The translations under genes were made by a program, and so were the position numbers. This document shows, piece by piece, positions 12,802 to 24,146 of a stretch of 64,000 bases of DNA. The notes beneath the pieces were generated by a model. That model was not told where the DNA came from, did not search any database, and saw only the letters and a list, made by a program, of their open reading frames with translations. How positions within the stretch are numbered: position 1 is the first letter of the stretch; every line of letters starts with the position of its first letter. Source of the stretch: Burhinus oedicnemus (lineage: Eukaryota > Chordata > Aves > Charadriiformes > Burhinidae); contig VFFE01007724.1 of NCBI GenBank assembly GCA_008921705.1, positions 2,065,798 through 2,129,797 of the forward strand. Reading direction: 5' to 3'.

Positions 12802-15800
12802 AAAAAATAAAAAAAATTTCTTAGCTGTGTGCCAAAAAATACTTTGTTAGAGACCAACCTAAACCATTAGACTGGTAGACTAGAAAATGAACTCGTTGGC
12901 AGAGCTCCTCAGTTTATCCTGTGCTAAGTTCAAGATGTCTTGTGTGTTGTGACCAAAAGCTTAAAAGAAAGAATATAGCAACATTTGTAATGTTTTGCGT
13001 GCAGTACGGCGGGATGGATGAGCACGTCACAAGGTCAGTTACATATGTTCGAGACAATATATAAAACCTCTTTTTAATAAACCATTCGTTGTAACGGACT
13101 TGCAAGAGGTCTTGGGGCGAGAGCTGCGTTTTCCCTGTGACAGTTGACAGCGCGGGAGATGGATGGTGTGTGGAGATGCTTCATCATCATGGCTTTGGGA
13201 AGAGGAAGGTATCTTTCCATTATACAACTTTATGTATAGGCTCTGCATATAAGTGCATACATATTAGCATAGTAGATATTATGCTAATGAATATTTCAAT
13301 ATCATAGACCTTAATCATTGTATCTAAAAAACATCCCGTGTTTGCTTAGACTGGTGTCAAGTGGTTTTGATGCCTGCGGGGATTCACCCTCCTGGTGAAG
13401 GGGGAAGTGCAAGTTTTTGGTATCCTTTATTTGTGGAAGTAAAAGATTTACAAACGTTACTTGTGTATGAAGCCCTTCTGTCTTCAGTAATGCACGTGGT
13501 TGAACGAGAAGTTGCTAGGTTCCTGTGCGAGCTCTTGGAGGAATAATCAGTAGTAATATTCAGCCTCTGTAATTAACAAAAAATCATTAGAAGTAGTATT
13601 AGCAGTTTTAATGGCTTCTTCTCCACTTCCTTTGTATATTAATGCTGTTAATTTTTAATCTTCAAATCTGCTTTCAACCTCAGGCTGTTCCTTGAGTTTT
13701 GTGACAGCACTGTGTACGATTGTATTCCCACTTTCCAATCTCTTTGGGTGAGCCGTGAGAATTAAGGATATCTGCTCTTCATCTGTGCGATCACTGGGGA
13801 GATTGTTTATAAAATTCTTAGAAACTTATGTATATCTCCTTAGGATGACTCCAGAAATAGCATGCGCATCCATCAGCATGCTAACGTACCGCTTTGCAGG
13901 GCTGTGGGGTGCGGGTGTAGGAGGTGTTGCAGGCTGCCCGAAATCGGTCTTGCAGCTCGCCTTTCCTGAGCCCATGAAGGCAAGCAAGAAAACGTGTCCT
14001 AACGGCGCCATGTCAATGGCTGCGTTATCCTGAATGGCGTCTCGCGAAGGTGTCTCAGCAGGCTGGTTCACATTACCTGGATTCGAACCGATTGTTGGAT
14101 AGTGCGAGACAAGTCAGGTTAAAGCATAATTTTAGCTGCTGCTGTAAAAGTGTGTAACCCAGAAACACGATCTGAAATCACAGCCTCTTAGTGCTTTTCC
14201 GTCTTGTCTTTGTAATTCTGCACGTAGCATCGTTTCTATAGCTTTTCTTTATCTCATCGGGTTTTTGATTTTGGGGCAGTGCTTTTAATTTTCTCTCTCT
14301 GCACATAGTATGAAATATGCATATGTAATTACGATAGATATCGAGTGTGTGCGTACGCACAGTATGTATTTAGAACGTCATGAAAATATTACGCCATGCT
14401 AATTAATACAAAAGGGAGCTTGAACACCTGTTGAACTCTGAAGACTTTAGATGTTTCTCTCCCTTTAAACACTGCTTACTGTATGTGATAACGTAAAATA
14501 TGATGCATTATGCCTTAGAACAGCTTGTGTATGTTTATAGATTATTTTTTTCCCCTTAGTAGATCGGTAAACCTCACTTGCAAACAGTGCATACCGACTG
14601 CAAACTGGGACCAGCGTGGCTATTTCCATCGCTCTCCAGTTAGGTATCACACCCCACTGACTGCTTCAGCTGGGGATGCAATGCACAGTCTCTGTGCTGG
14701 TGGTCTGTAGGTCCACGGAGTCACCTTTGGGCAACTGACCTGTGCTGGAAAAAGCCAAAATTAAAATCTCCACCCTGAATTGAAGAAAGAATGGATGAAA
14801 ATCAGCGGTTTCTGGTTCTCCATAAGACTATCAAAATGTTGTAGCTGTACAAGAGCTTCACTTGTGCCCAGAGCAGCCTCTCACCCTGATTTCTCTATTA
14901 CCACTTTCTCTGTCTTGCCGACCTTTTAAATATAATATAAAGAGTGGAAGTGTTTTACCTAGCGTTCACTGGCGTGTGATATTTGAGACTAATCTCAAGG
15001 GGAGAGGGCTTGTTTGTGTAAGGTGGGTCTGAGCCCATGGGAGCTCTGGGTCCCTCCTGGCACAGAACTGACCTCAAGTGTTTTACTTCCCGAGGGTGTG
15101 ATCGAATAACTGGTAGAAAAAGGGTACCGATACCACCGGCCTCCTGCTTGCGTGCAGTTCTGTAATGACTGAACTAGCTTTATTCGAGAAAATAAGTGAA
15201 ATGGGTGCAGCCGGTGGATGGTCAGAGAGGATGCTCTGCCATAGCCAGAAAGCGAATGGCAGAGAAATCGCTGCTCATTTCTGTTCGCAGTGGAAAACAA
15301 GATACATGCAGTCTTTCCCCACAATTAGTAGCGAATGTGAGAATTAAATGCACATTCAAGCTTTTATTAATAGAGGAGACCTTTCCACTTAATGTTCTCT
15401 GTTATGTTGCTGTGAAATGGAATCTGTTTATTTCAAAGCCTTTCAGACCACCCTTATTTCATAACGTTTTATCTACAAAATGGCACATACCATTATTCTT
15501 GCAGGACATTTCAGACAACCCTAATTGGGACTTCAGTTACTGTTGCCCTGATGCTGAAATGATGGTGCTCAAGCATCCGAAGAATTCTAAACATGGAGTG
15601 GGGACAGTTCCTAGGAACTGCGTATTCTTGCCATAATTTTCTGTAACAGCAAAAATTCCCTGAATATTTACATAACTGTCATAAATATTTGCATAAAATC
15701 TCCGTTGAAATCTGAAATTAGCTGGCTTTTAAAATAAATGCAGAAATACTCTTTTTTATTTACAAAAGAGACAAGGTAGTTGGTAAATGTTCTACAGAGT

Positions 15801-18800
15801 TACAGAAGGGCATTGGAATGAGACTGCTGAATATTTAATATGTTTAATGCGCAACTGTCACTGTTAATAGCCTTGACACAACTAAAAGCTTTGCTCATTC
15901 AAAAGGCAGCAATTAATAAACAAGATTAATTTTTAAATACATGAGGAAAAGCCTTTAGTTATTTTTTGTTTAAATGTGTAGATAATTTTCTCTCCAGTGT
16001 GTGTACATGCAGAAGTAAATGGTCGTGTCTTGAAAGTGTTTGTATACTTATTCCCATTTTTACAAATTAAGAGTGATTTTAATATAAATAGAATTTAGGG
16101 GAATAATTTAGCTTTAAATCATTTTCCTATATGAAAATACAGTTTATGTATTCTTTGGTACCCCTTGCAGGAAGAATACTGCTTAGGAGGAGAGAAGCGA
16201 AAATTCAGCTGGTTTTGTTGTTTTGGGGTTGGGTTTCTTTATGTTTGAAAAAAGCACAATCGGTTATAACTGCTCTCTGTGGGTAGCTCCTTGGGTGATT
16301 TTATTTGCATTGTTGGTGGGTTTTTTGCCCCCCCTTTTTGTTTTCTCCACCCCCCCCCTGCCTCCTGCTAAAAAAGCCCTGCCCAAGGGCTGGTGGCAAG
16401 GATGGAGGCAACCTGCAGCCCGGCCCTACAACTGCCCCTGCCCGATCCTCAGCCCTTCTGTTCTGCCCGGAGCAGGCAGCTTCATCCTAGGGATCACTTT
16501 GGCGTCTTAACAGCTTCCACAGTTCCTGCGATTTCCCCGTCTTCTTGTATCGTGCTTTGCCAGTTTGCTTTGGAAACGTGCCTGCTGCTGCATGTGCGAG
16601 ATGATTGCAAATCCTTTTCTCCCGTGTCTCGGTAAAACCAGGAAACTAATAGAAGTGGTTTATAAGCACTTGAATATTTTTCACGTGCATTAAATATTCT
16701 TGCTGAGCAAAGTAACTATCACTTACGTGGCTCTCCTGGCTGGATTAGGGATGCACATAGTTAGCACTGAGTAGTGCTAACCCAGTATAGACAATTGTTG
16801 GTAACTTCATACATTTTAATGACGTGTCATTAAAAGAAATAGTGTTACCTTTTAAAACGGTGCTCTGATGGAGCTTTTGCTCAACACACCAAAAAAAAAA
16901 AAAATCATCTTGTGCTAGCCACAGACGCAAAACAGGCTAATCTTGAACTTGGAGAGAAACTGCTGATCAAAGACTGATTTCCAAATTTGTCTCTGAGCTG
17001 CGCTTGTATCCTGACACTTGAGAATGGGGTTGGTGTGTCGATGCGGCTGGAAGTCTGAATGCCTCGTTTATTTAGTAACCACTGACCTATTTAACATTCA
17101 TAATACTCAAGTGAAGCACATACATGCCTCTTCTTCTGGCTTAACCGGCCTGTGCGCCTGCCGTACCTTATACCGCTGGGGCCGTAACGTTTGCTTTTGA
17201 GTAGAAGATGCTTCAGTCCAGTCAGCACGCTTTCGAAGTTTGATTTTTGAAGCCTGGAATCGCCTAGAGCACCTCTTCTAGAGTTATAGTCCTCACAGTG
17301 TTATCATGGAAGCCAATTTTGAGAAAATTAAGTTGAAGGTAATTAGTGCATTATTCCACTGGGATGATCTTGCATTGCTTGTGTTGGAAACAGTCCCAGG
17401 CATTAGAAAACTTGGGCACAGAAAAATACATCTTTATATACAGGAGTAATTGAACACATGTTATTTGGATCCGTCTCAAGGTGGTTGGTTTTACAGATAC
17501 TTGGTAACGCCAAACTCTGAAACCCTCCGGATCTTCTTAGTCCAGTCTCTACTCCATCTCGTGAAATCTCTTTTTTCTTGTAGTACAGATTGTTGGAGTT
17601 TTTGGTTGATGCAGTTGTTGAGGACCTCCATAAACAGCAAAGTATTTCTGAGGAAAGAGAATTATTTGTATGAAAATCCCCTTCTTTTAGGGGCTGCAGA
17701 AACGAACTAATAAACCCCTTAAAGGTTTGCTAGTAAATCCTAGCAAAGGCCCGTTCCTCCCCGGTCTTGCAGGCTGGTTTCTCTACGCGGAGTGTGAGTG
17801 TTCGCAGCGATGCTCCATCAGGAGAGGATGGACGCAGCCCAGGGTCCTCGGGAAGGCTTTCAGCCCCTGCCGGCAGCCCATCCCACCGCTGTTGTGCTAC
17901 TGCTGCCTGCAGACTGGTTCCAGTTAGCATCTGGTGGTTGTTCAGAGCTCTTTCATAATTTGGCCCCTACTCGTTATTGAAAATAAAGACATCTGGTATA
18001 TTTTCAAATTAGTACGTAGCAAAATCTGGCCTGTAAGATTAGTTTCAATAATTTTATAATACTAATTCTTTCAACATCAATGGAGTTGCGCCTGATTTAT
18101 TCCAGCATGATCAGTCCCCAGATGGTAGAGCATGGCTCCCTAAAACCCTGAAATTATCTGATTATAATGATTTTAATGCTGATCATGAGTAGCAGTGGTA
18201 CAAAGTATCCAGCTATACTGTTGGGAACTTAAAAAGGTCTGTCTTAATAGGCTTTCTTAATGGTAGCCTTAAAATTTAATAACGCGAAAACAATTTCCTT
18301 GTTCAAAGATGAATGCAGGCCGAGTAACTTTTATCCAGCGGACTTCATTAAATAATTGTGCGCTGTTTGATCATATCAACAGTGACCTGCCAGGTTTAGG
18401 AGCTCTTGCTAATGACATGGAGTATTTAAAAGCAACGCTTTCAAGAGAAAAGCTGCTTTACCCTCCGTGTTGCCTACATCAGAGGAAAACTAATAGGTAG
18501 CAGGATTAAGCTTCCAAAAATGAAACGTCTCAGAAATTCTTACAAGACTTTGCTTGGTACTCTAATGCATTTCTGTCTTTTTTTGTATAAATAATTCACA
18601 CAGTATTAGTAAGTGTTGAAACAAATTGTGGCAGAAGAAATTTCCAGGTGTTTTCTACCTGATATTCTTCACATTCTTTTCGTGCTTGGTGGATTCATAA
18701 GAAAGGGGCTGCCATGAAGTGGAGTAATTAACAGACCATAACTCACTTAACAGACGTGAGTAGAAACCTTACGTTCTGTAAACTTTCTTGATTATTATGA

Positions 18801-18928
18801 TACATTTCACACTGTTTGGATGTCTTTGTTTTTTAATTTCTGTGTTTTTAAGAAGCCTTTATAGATGGGACTTCCAAGGCTTATGTTCAGCATTAAAACA
18901 AAATGATTTTTACTGTACAGTTAAATAA
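7271..18928. other. Presumed FNDC3B 5' intron, no gene seen
   Basis: There are no exon-like frames with splice sites. Content seen: a CpG-rich patch at about 8215-8540, moderately CpG-rich stretches at about 10670-10760, 11770-12010 and 17755-17900, a long A-rich tract at 12773-12816, and a 14-bp perfect palindrome at 14348-14361. Two AT-rich, CpG-poor stretches (about 13540-13690 and 15340-16160) contain many ATTA/TAAT cores and look like candidate conserved non-coding sequence. Confidence 0.5.
12773..12816 (+). repeat. A-rich simple repeat
   Basis: 28 consecutive A followed by G and further A-rich sequence. No CR1 or processed gene copy is recognisable immediately upstream. Confidence 0.9.
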
Positions 18929-19260
18929 CAGAATAATTTAGGTTTAGATGGGTCTCCGAAGGCCGTCTAGTCCAACCAGCTGCCTAAAGCCAGTGAAATA
19001 GAGCAGGTTGCTCAGGGACTTCTCCAGCTGAATCTTGAACACCTCCAAGGATGGAGATTCCACAGCCTCTTTGGGCAACCTGTTCTAGCATTTGATCACC
19101 CTCACAGTTTATTTTAATAAAAAGAAAAGAAAAAGAAAAAAAGTATTTCTTTCTTATATCTGGTTGCAATTTCCCATGTTCCAGTTTGTGTCTGTTGCTT
19201 CCCATCGTATTGCTGTGCACCACTGAAGAGAGTCTGGCTCCGTCTACTCCATATCCTCAA
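18929..19260 (-). mobile_element. CR1 LINE fragment, diverged, interrupted by an AAAAG-type simple repeat
   Basis: This is an older antisense CR1 copy. Recognisable blocks on the + strand are GTCTAGTCCAACCAGCTGCC, AGAGCAGGTTGCTCAGGG, TTGAACACCTCCAAGGATGG, TTTGGGCAACCTGTTCTAGC and, after the interruption, AATTTCCCATGTTCCAGTTT and TGCTGTGCACCACTGAAGAG. Between the two halves (about 19105-19142) lies an A/G-rich AAAAG-type tract that is not part of CR1 consensus sequence as I know it. The divergence is clearly higher than in the copies at 1.5 and 54.6 kb. Confidence 0.88.
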
Positions 19261-21071
19261 TATTCTCTGTAGTAATGGATTTTCCTTTCGTTACAAAGCT
19301 ATTTTATGCATCTGGAGAAAGGCGCAGTTTGTAGTTAAACGCTGGGCTATATTTCCTTGAAGACCTTTCTGAAGGTACACATCACAAATTCCCAGCTTGA
19401 TGTTTTGAAGGAGGGGGTTGGAGTGTGGGTGGCTTTCCATTCCCGTTACAGCTGATCTACTTCTGTCCATAAATATTCAAAAATTCCATGCAATAATATT
19501 TTTAAGTGCTTTCCACCTAGCAGCATTGTGTGGTTTGTGTTCTCAAACTCTTAATTTGGCAAGTCAAATTCAGACATCTACCCAGAGTTGCCTGCAAGCC
19601 TGCAGATTAAATTAAGGTGTAACGATCTAGCGGAAGCTCTTGCTTGTGGGCTGCTGAGGCACCTTCCCAGTGCATCTCACTTCGCCCAGCAAGTTGCTTT
19701 GGTAAGCAATGACTTCTCTGTGGTGGTCCGCCCTGCGGAGACCGGTACTTTTTGCAATTACAACTGGAAGGTGAATCGGAAGAAAGTTTCCAAAGCTTCA
19801 CCAAACATCACATGCGTTTCAAGAGAACATACCGTTCTTTTAATCAGACTCAGCTGATACATGGTTTGTATCTCAAAGATGCAGACCTAGGGGTGGAGGT
19901 CAGCCCTGTGGGCTCCTTGGCTCCCCAGGGCTTGATTGCGTCTTCTGCAGAGGACTAAGTTTCACTGCGTGTGTAAAACCTGGCTTGTGGACACAGCTTT
20001 GCTTTGAGGTCAAGGTCACTGGTAGAAAACTACATGTCAAGAGCATGGCCTTGTGCTCCAGTCTTCGGAGGTGATCTGGGTTTGTGCATCAGCGTGTGTA
20101 AAGCATGTGTGACTTCATGCACGCAGCTCGACAGCACTGGAATGGTAAGACCAAACTTGAATGAATGCTTCAGTGCCTACGTCCAAAGGCAGCGCTTGGA
20201 CTTCCCGATTGAATCTATATTTCTGTCACTTTGTATTTTTAAGCCATACACAGTATGTGTAACTCCATACTTGCGAGATACTATGTGCGCCCTTGTGAGT
20301 CGCTCAGGTTTCCAAAGTCTGAGAATTACATGTGTTAAGCATCTTGCTGGATCAGAGTAATTGTATGTATTTATCTAAGTAGATTGACAGGTTCACTTAG
20401 CATGCTAAAAATAATGAGGCTCCCTCGATTTATTCAGCAGGAAACTTGATATTCCTTTTCAAAAGAGGGGCAATGATTTTGTTTAAAAAAGAAATGTGAT
20501 GGCGTGTTATTACTCGTGGGTATGTTTTTAGAAGTCTGAGTTGTGGAGCTTGCAACAGCTTTCTTTAGATCACTTACCTTCTAGTGCCTGAATAAAGGAT
20601 GTATGTGCTGTCTTGGGTTCTGTATTGGAATTCCCCCAAATAAATTTCATCTAGTAATTTCAAACAATTTATGGTATCTTTGCTGCTTTGAATGTTGTTT
20701 TCCTATTGTTCGTTGTTAAAACAGCTCCTGCCATTAAACCCAGAGCCTGTTTCATCTCGGTGGCAGATGGTCACCTATATATGCCTGGACCACACATCAT
20801 TTGGTGGCAGTATTCCTATGGTAAAGGACATGGTTTCCTCCTCTACCCACTGTCTTCTTTTGGGGAGTATTGTGTATTTTGCGTTTCTGGGTGGTTTTTG
20901 AAAGCTGTTGTTTTGGAGATGGGGAAGAAGAGAATTGATCTTAGCGTGTCCTTTTTAGCCAGGCATGTGGTTTCTGGTCTCATGGTCTATTTTCAAAGAT
21001 GAGGAACAAACAGTGTTGAATCCAATACTAGGAATAAGGCTTCAGGTCTAATAACTTGACACCCCTGGGGC

Positions 21072-21215
21072 CGAAAATGATCGCTTTGTGCTGCTAGACT
21101 TCTCTTCCTTCATGTGCAAAGCTTCTTTCTTAGTTATAAAGTGCGAAAATGATCGCTTTGTGCTGCTAGACTTCTCTTCCTTCATGTGCAAAGCTTCTTT
21201 CTTAGTTATAAAATG
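21072..21215. repeat. 72-bp tandem duplication, two copies
   Basis: Copy 1 (21072-21143) and copy 2 (21144-21215) run CGAAAATGATCGCTTTGTGC to ATAAAGTG or ATAAAATG, with a single G/A difference near the right end and no gap. The near-identity points to a recent local duplication. No reading frame or splice signal is involved. Confidence 0.97.
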
Positions 21216-22079
21216 CAGTAGCACCTAGGTGCAGAGTACAGATAATTTAGGTGTTTGCATATGTATCTAAATGTGTGCATTTGCCCTGGAGTAAATTCTT
21301 AGCGTTCAGTGTTCAGGTGTGTTAATCTAGGCTCAATGCCTAGCATAACTTAACATTTGAAGAAGAGGTGAGTAAAATGGGATGGCAAAAGATAGCAGGA
21401 AGAGAGGAACTAGGTAACTTTGCCTGTAAGGCAGGTTGTTCATGTAGAATAATTTGGATTCCCCCACCACCACCACCTTTCCCCTATTTCTGTGTCTGAT
21501 GATAAAGGGCTTTTCCCAGAGTTATTTTCTGTTTGAGTTTAATGTCAGTATGGAGATTAAAGATGTTTGTTTTCCGTTGGCTTAGTAAGTCTAATTCCAG
21601 CCTTTGAAGTCAGGTCATTTGAGATTCTTTAGATGAAAAATCAACTCTTTATTTGGTAATCTACCCAACACCCTCAGATTTCAAGCTTAAATAAAATGCT
21701 GCCTCTGCTACAAATGATGTCAGTATTGCCTGAGGTTTGTTTAAGCAGAAAGCTGAAGTCAGCTTGAACAAAACTTGGCAAAAGTGGGATGTTTTATTCA
21801 TGTGGATGGTTTGAATAATGTCCCAGAGTTTCCGTGGTATAATTTTGTTGCACTTTATGTTTAAAGGGACCCCCATCCCCCTCATTTAGAGAGGGCCCTT
21901 TGGTTGGCCTTCAGTTTTAGGCCTACAGTGAGTGGTGTATTATTGCAGTGTAAATATAGACTTTTTCCATACGTACAAACTCTCCTAACACTTATGAAGC
22001 TCTGCTGAGGGGTGGAGGGCTGTACCTGAGAGACACAGCGCTGCCAGTGAGCAACCTCGGAAACTGGGAGGCAAGCGGG

Positions 22080-22097
22080 AAAAAAAAAAAAAAAAAC
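22080..22097 (+). repeat. Poly(A) tract
   Basis: 18 consecutive A, followed by ACCC-type sequence; simple repeat. Confidence 0.85.
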
Positions 22098-22296
22098 CCA
22101 CGAGTTTCAGGGATCCCACTTACCCTTCTCCCCCTGCTCCACCTTAGTCTGCACGATGAAGCTTCAGAGAAGGAATTTATCCCTCTTCATTGAACTGAGT
22201 GTGTCAAGGAGTCCATTAGAAGGTGCCCCAAACTATGTGTGTGCGCCTTTGAGGTCCTCTCTGCTTCTGCTGGGTCTTTGTTTCCCCTCCCCAACC

Positions 22297-22320
22297 TCTC
22301 CTCCTCCTCCTCCTCCTCCC
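22297..22320 (+). repeat. (TCC)n microsatellite
   Basis: About seven to eight TCC units in a pyrimidine-rich stretch; no gene context. Confidence 0.9.
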
Positions 22321-23840
22321 TTGTGGAGCATAGGCTCTGTGCCATCTTCAGGTCCTTGTGGTCCCTTTTGTCCATCACACTGTTGGAGAGGCTGTAGCTC
22401 ACTCAACCCAGTCAAGGTGGCAGTGGGGGAGAAACATTAACCGTTTCTGAGCTTGTGGGATTTGTACTTTTGACAGCTCAATTCTGTCTCTGCGCGCCGA
22501 ATGTGCTCCAGCTGAAGACTGCGAAAGAGGAGTGGACTTTGCTGCTCGTGGTTGAGGGACGCCAACAGTGGGCTATGACCTGGAAGCAGAGGTCTGATTT
22601 AATGCTGCCCAGGTAGAACGGAGGAGGAAACCTAGAGATTTATAAACTTGGAGATTTCGAGGGATAATTTTGATTGATATATCGATACCACCTGATGCTG
22701 GCCATAGGACCAAGTGTAGTTGTGTCAAGCCCCGTGGGTGTTCTTGAACTGGGGTATGTCACAGTAGAAAACCTCTCTGGTTTTCATCTCTGCACTTCCT
22801 CGCTCCTCAAATCCCAGCAACAGACAAACCACAAAACCAAACAGCCCACCTCCCAGCCCAGCTACTGAGTGCCGTGGGGACGAGCATCAGGCTCGGGACA
22901 GGAGGTGGGAGTAAGGCGAGGCGAGGACTATGCCCTGTTGGCTTTGTAACCTAGTGTGTTCAGATAGTGCTTTTCTCAGGTAATTTTGCAGTTTTGGTTT
23001 TCTTTCTCTTACTGAATCTGCCACTATATGAGTCTGTTTGAAGTAGGATTTTTGATTAAGTATGTAGAAGTTGCAGGTGTCTCTGTTAGGGTTGTGTCAA
23101 TGAGTTCCACAAGTGCAAACCAGCAATAGTTAAGATGGAGCACGCATGGGGCAGAGAAAGCTGATTACCTCCATTGGTTGCTTGGAGGCCTGGTGCTGTA
23201 TGTCGGTGTCTCTCTGTACTAGAGACACTTCTCAGCTGCCTGTCGCAGGAGCTGACGCTGGAACCACGGATCGGGATGAAGCCCCGGTTCATCCCTGCCG
23301 GGATGCAGCGAAGTGGAGCGAAGGGAGCGTGGATGTGAAGATGCAGTCCTGGTGCCTTCACCCCCGCTGGAATGGGAGCTCCTGAGCCCCGGCTGCCGGG
23401 ACGCTTCCGAGCGTACGTAGATACCTTCGTGCCTGATTGCAAAGCCGATGTGGTCGGCAGAGGCAGCAGCTCTGTGCACGCGCGCAGGTCTAGGGGAGGC
23501 TCCCACCACGGGCTCGCGGTACCGCATGAAACCTGCACCTCGCTGGTGCCTTGGCAGAGGGGATATCTTACTTTTTTAATATCCACTGCTACCTTGCAGT
23601 TACACTAGTACTTTCCAGCCTGCTTGTCGCTCAGTGATTTTCATTTGTTGCTTGAGAAACATTCAAAAAGCCATAGCATTAGGAACCAGATAAGTATCCA
23701 AAACCAGATTAGTAATATTGTCCAAAAGTTTAAGCTACTAAAGATGCACTTAAATATAACTCCGTGGTATTTCCTCTCTGTTTTTCAGCTTTTGAATATG
23801 TTTTTGGATCCAAACCTAATGCTGAGTGGAGAGAGACAGC

Positions 23841-23867
<27 letters not shown>
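23841..23867 (+). repeat. Poly(T) tract
   Basis: 27 consecutive T, followed directly by AATAAA. Read on the - strand it is a poly(A) tract, but no retrocopy body is recognised beside it. Confidence 0.9.
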
Positions 23868-23871
<4 letters not shown>

Positions 23872-24128
23872 AAGCCTGCTGAATGGTAAGCACGGCACAA
23901 AGAGGTGTTTGTTCTGGAGCCCTAACCTGACGGGTTGCGAGAGTCCTCGACAAGGGCCCGTGGCGCTCCTTGCCGCGGAGTCGCAGGAATGCTGGTGTTT
24001 GCGGAGGGGATGGCTGGGCTCACTGTCCAAACAGATCTCTGCTTGCCAACTGGGAACATATTGCAGTCTCTGTGAGGCACTCCATCACGGCTTGAATAGC
24101 TCCTCTTGTGCTCAGGCTTTCTGAATGC

Positions 24129-24146
24129 GAGAGAGAGAGAGAGAGA
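24129..24146 (+). repeat. (GA)n microsatellite
   Basis: Nine GA dinucleotides, probably polymorphic in length. Confidence 0.85.

Noticed and set aside
14078..14100. GGATTCGAACC, the reverse complement of a tRNA T-loop consensus
   Set aside because: On the - strand the bases flanking the loop do not form a T stem, and no acceptor or anticodon stem is found at the right distance.
14348..14361. Perfect 14-bp palindrome TGTGCGTACGCACA
   Set aside because: A single short palindrome is expected by chance in 64 kb, and nothing around it suggests function.
15196..15636. 146-codon frame on the + strand
   Set aside because: No recognisable domain. Its start is mixed-composition sequence and its end runs into AT-rich non-coding sequence; it fits chance.
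23086..23586. 166-codon frame on the - strand as a possible gene
   Set aside because: It lies in a GC- and CpG-rich patch where stops are rare, with no recognised domain, no splice context and no codon pattern that suggests selection. The patch is reported as a finding instead.
23841..23873. Poly(T) followed by AATAAA as a possible retrocopy or gene end
   Set aside because: No coding remnant or target-site duplication is recognised on either side, and AATAAA is common in AT-rich intron.
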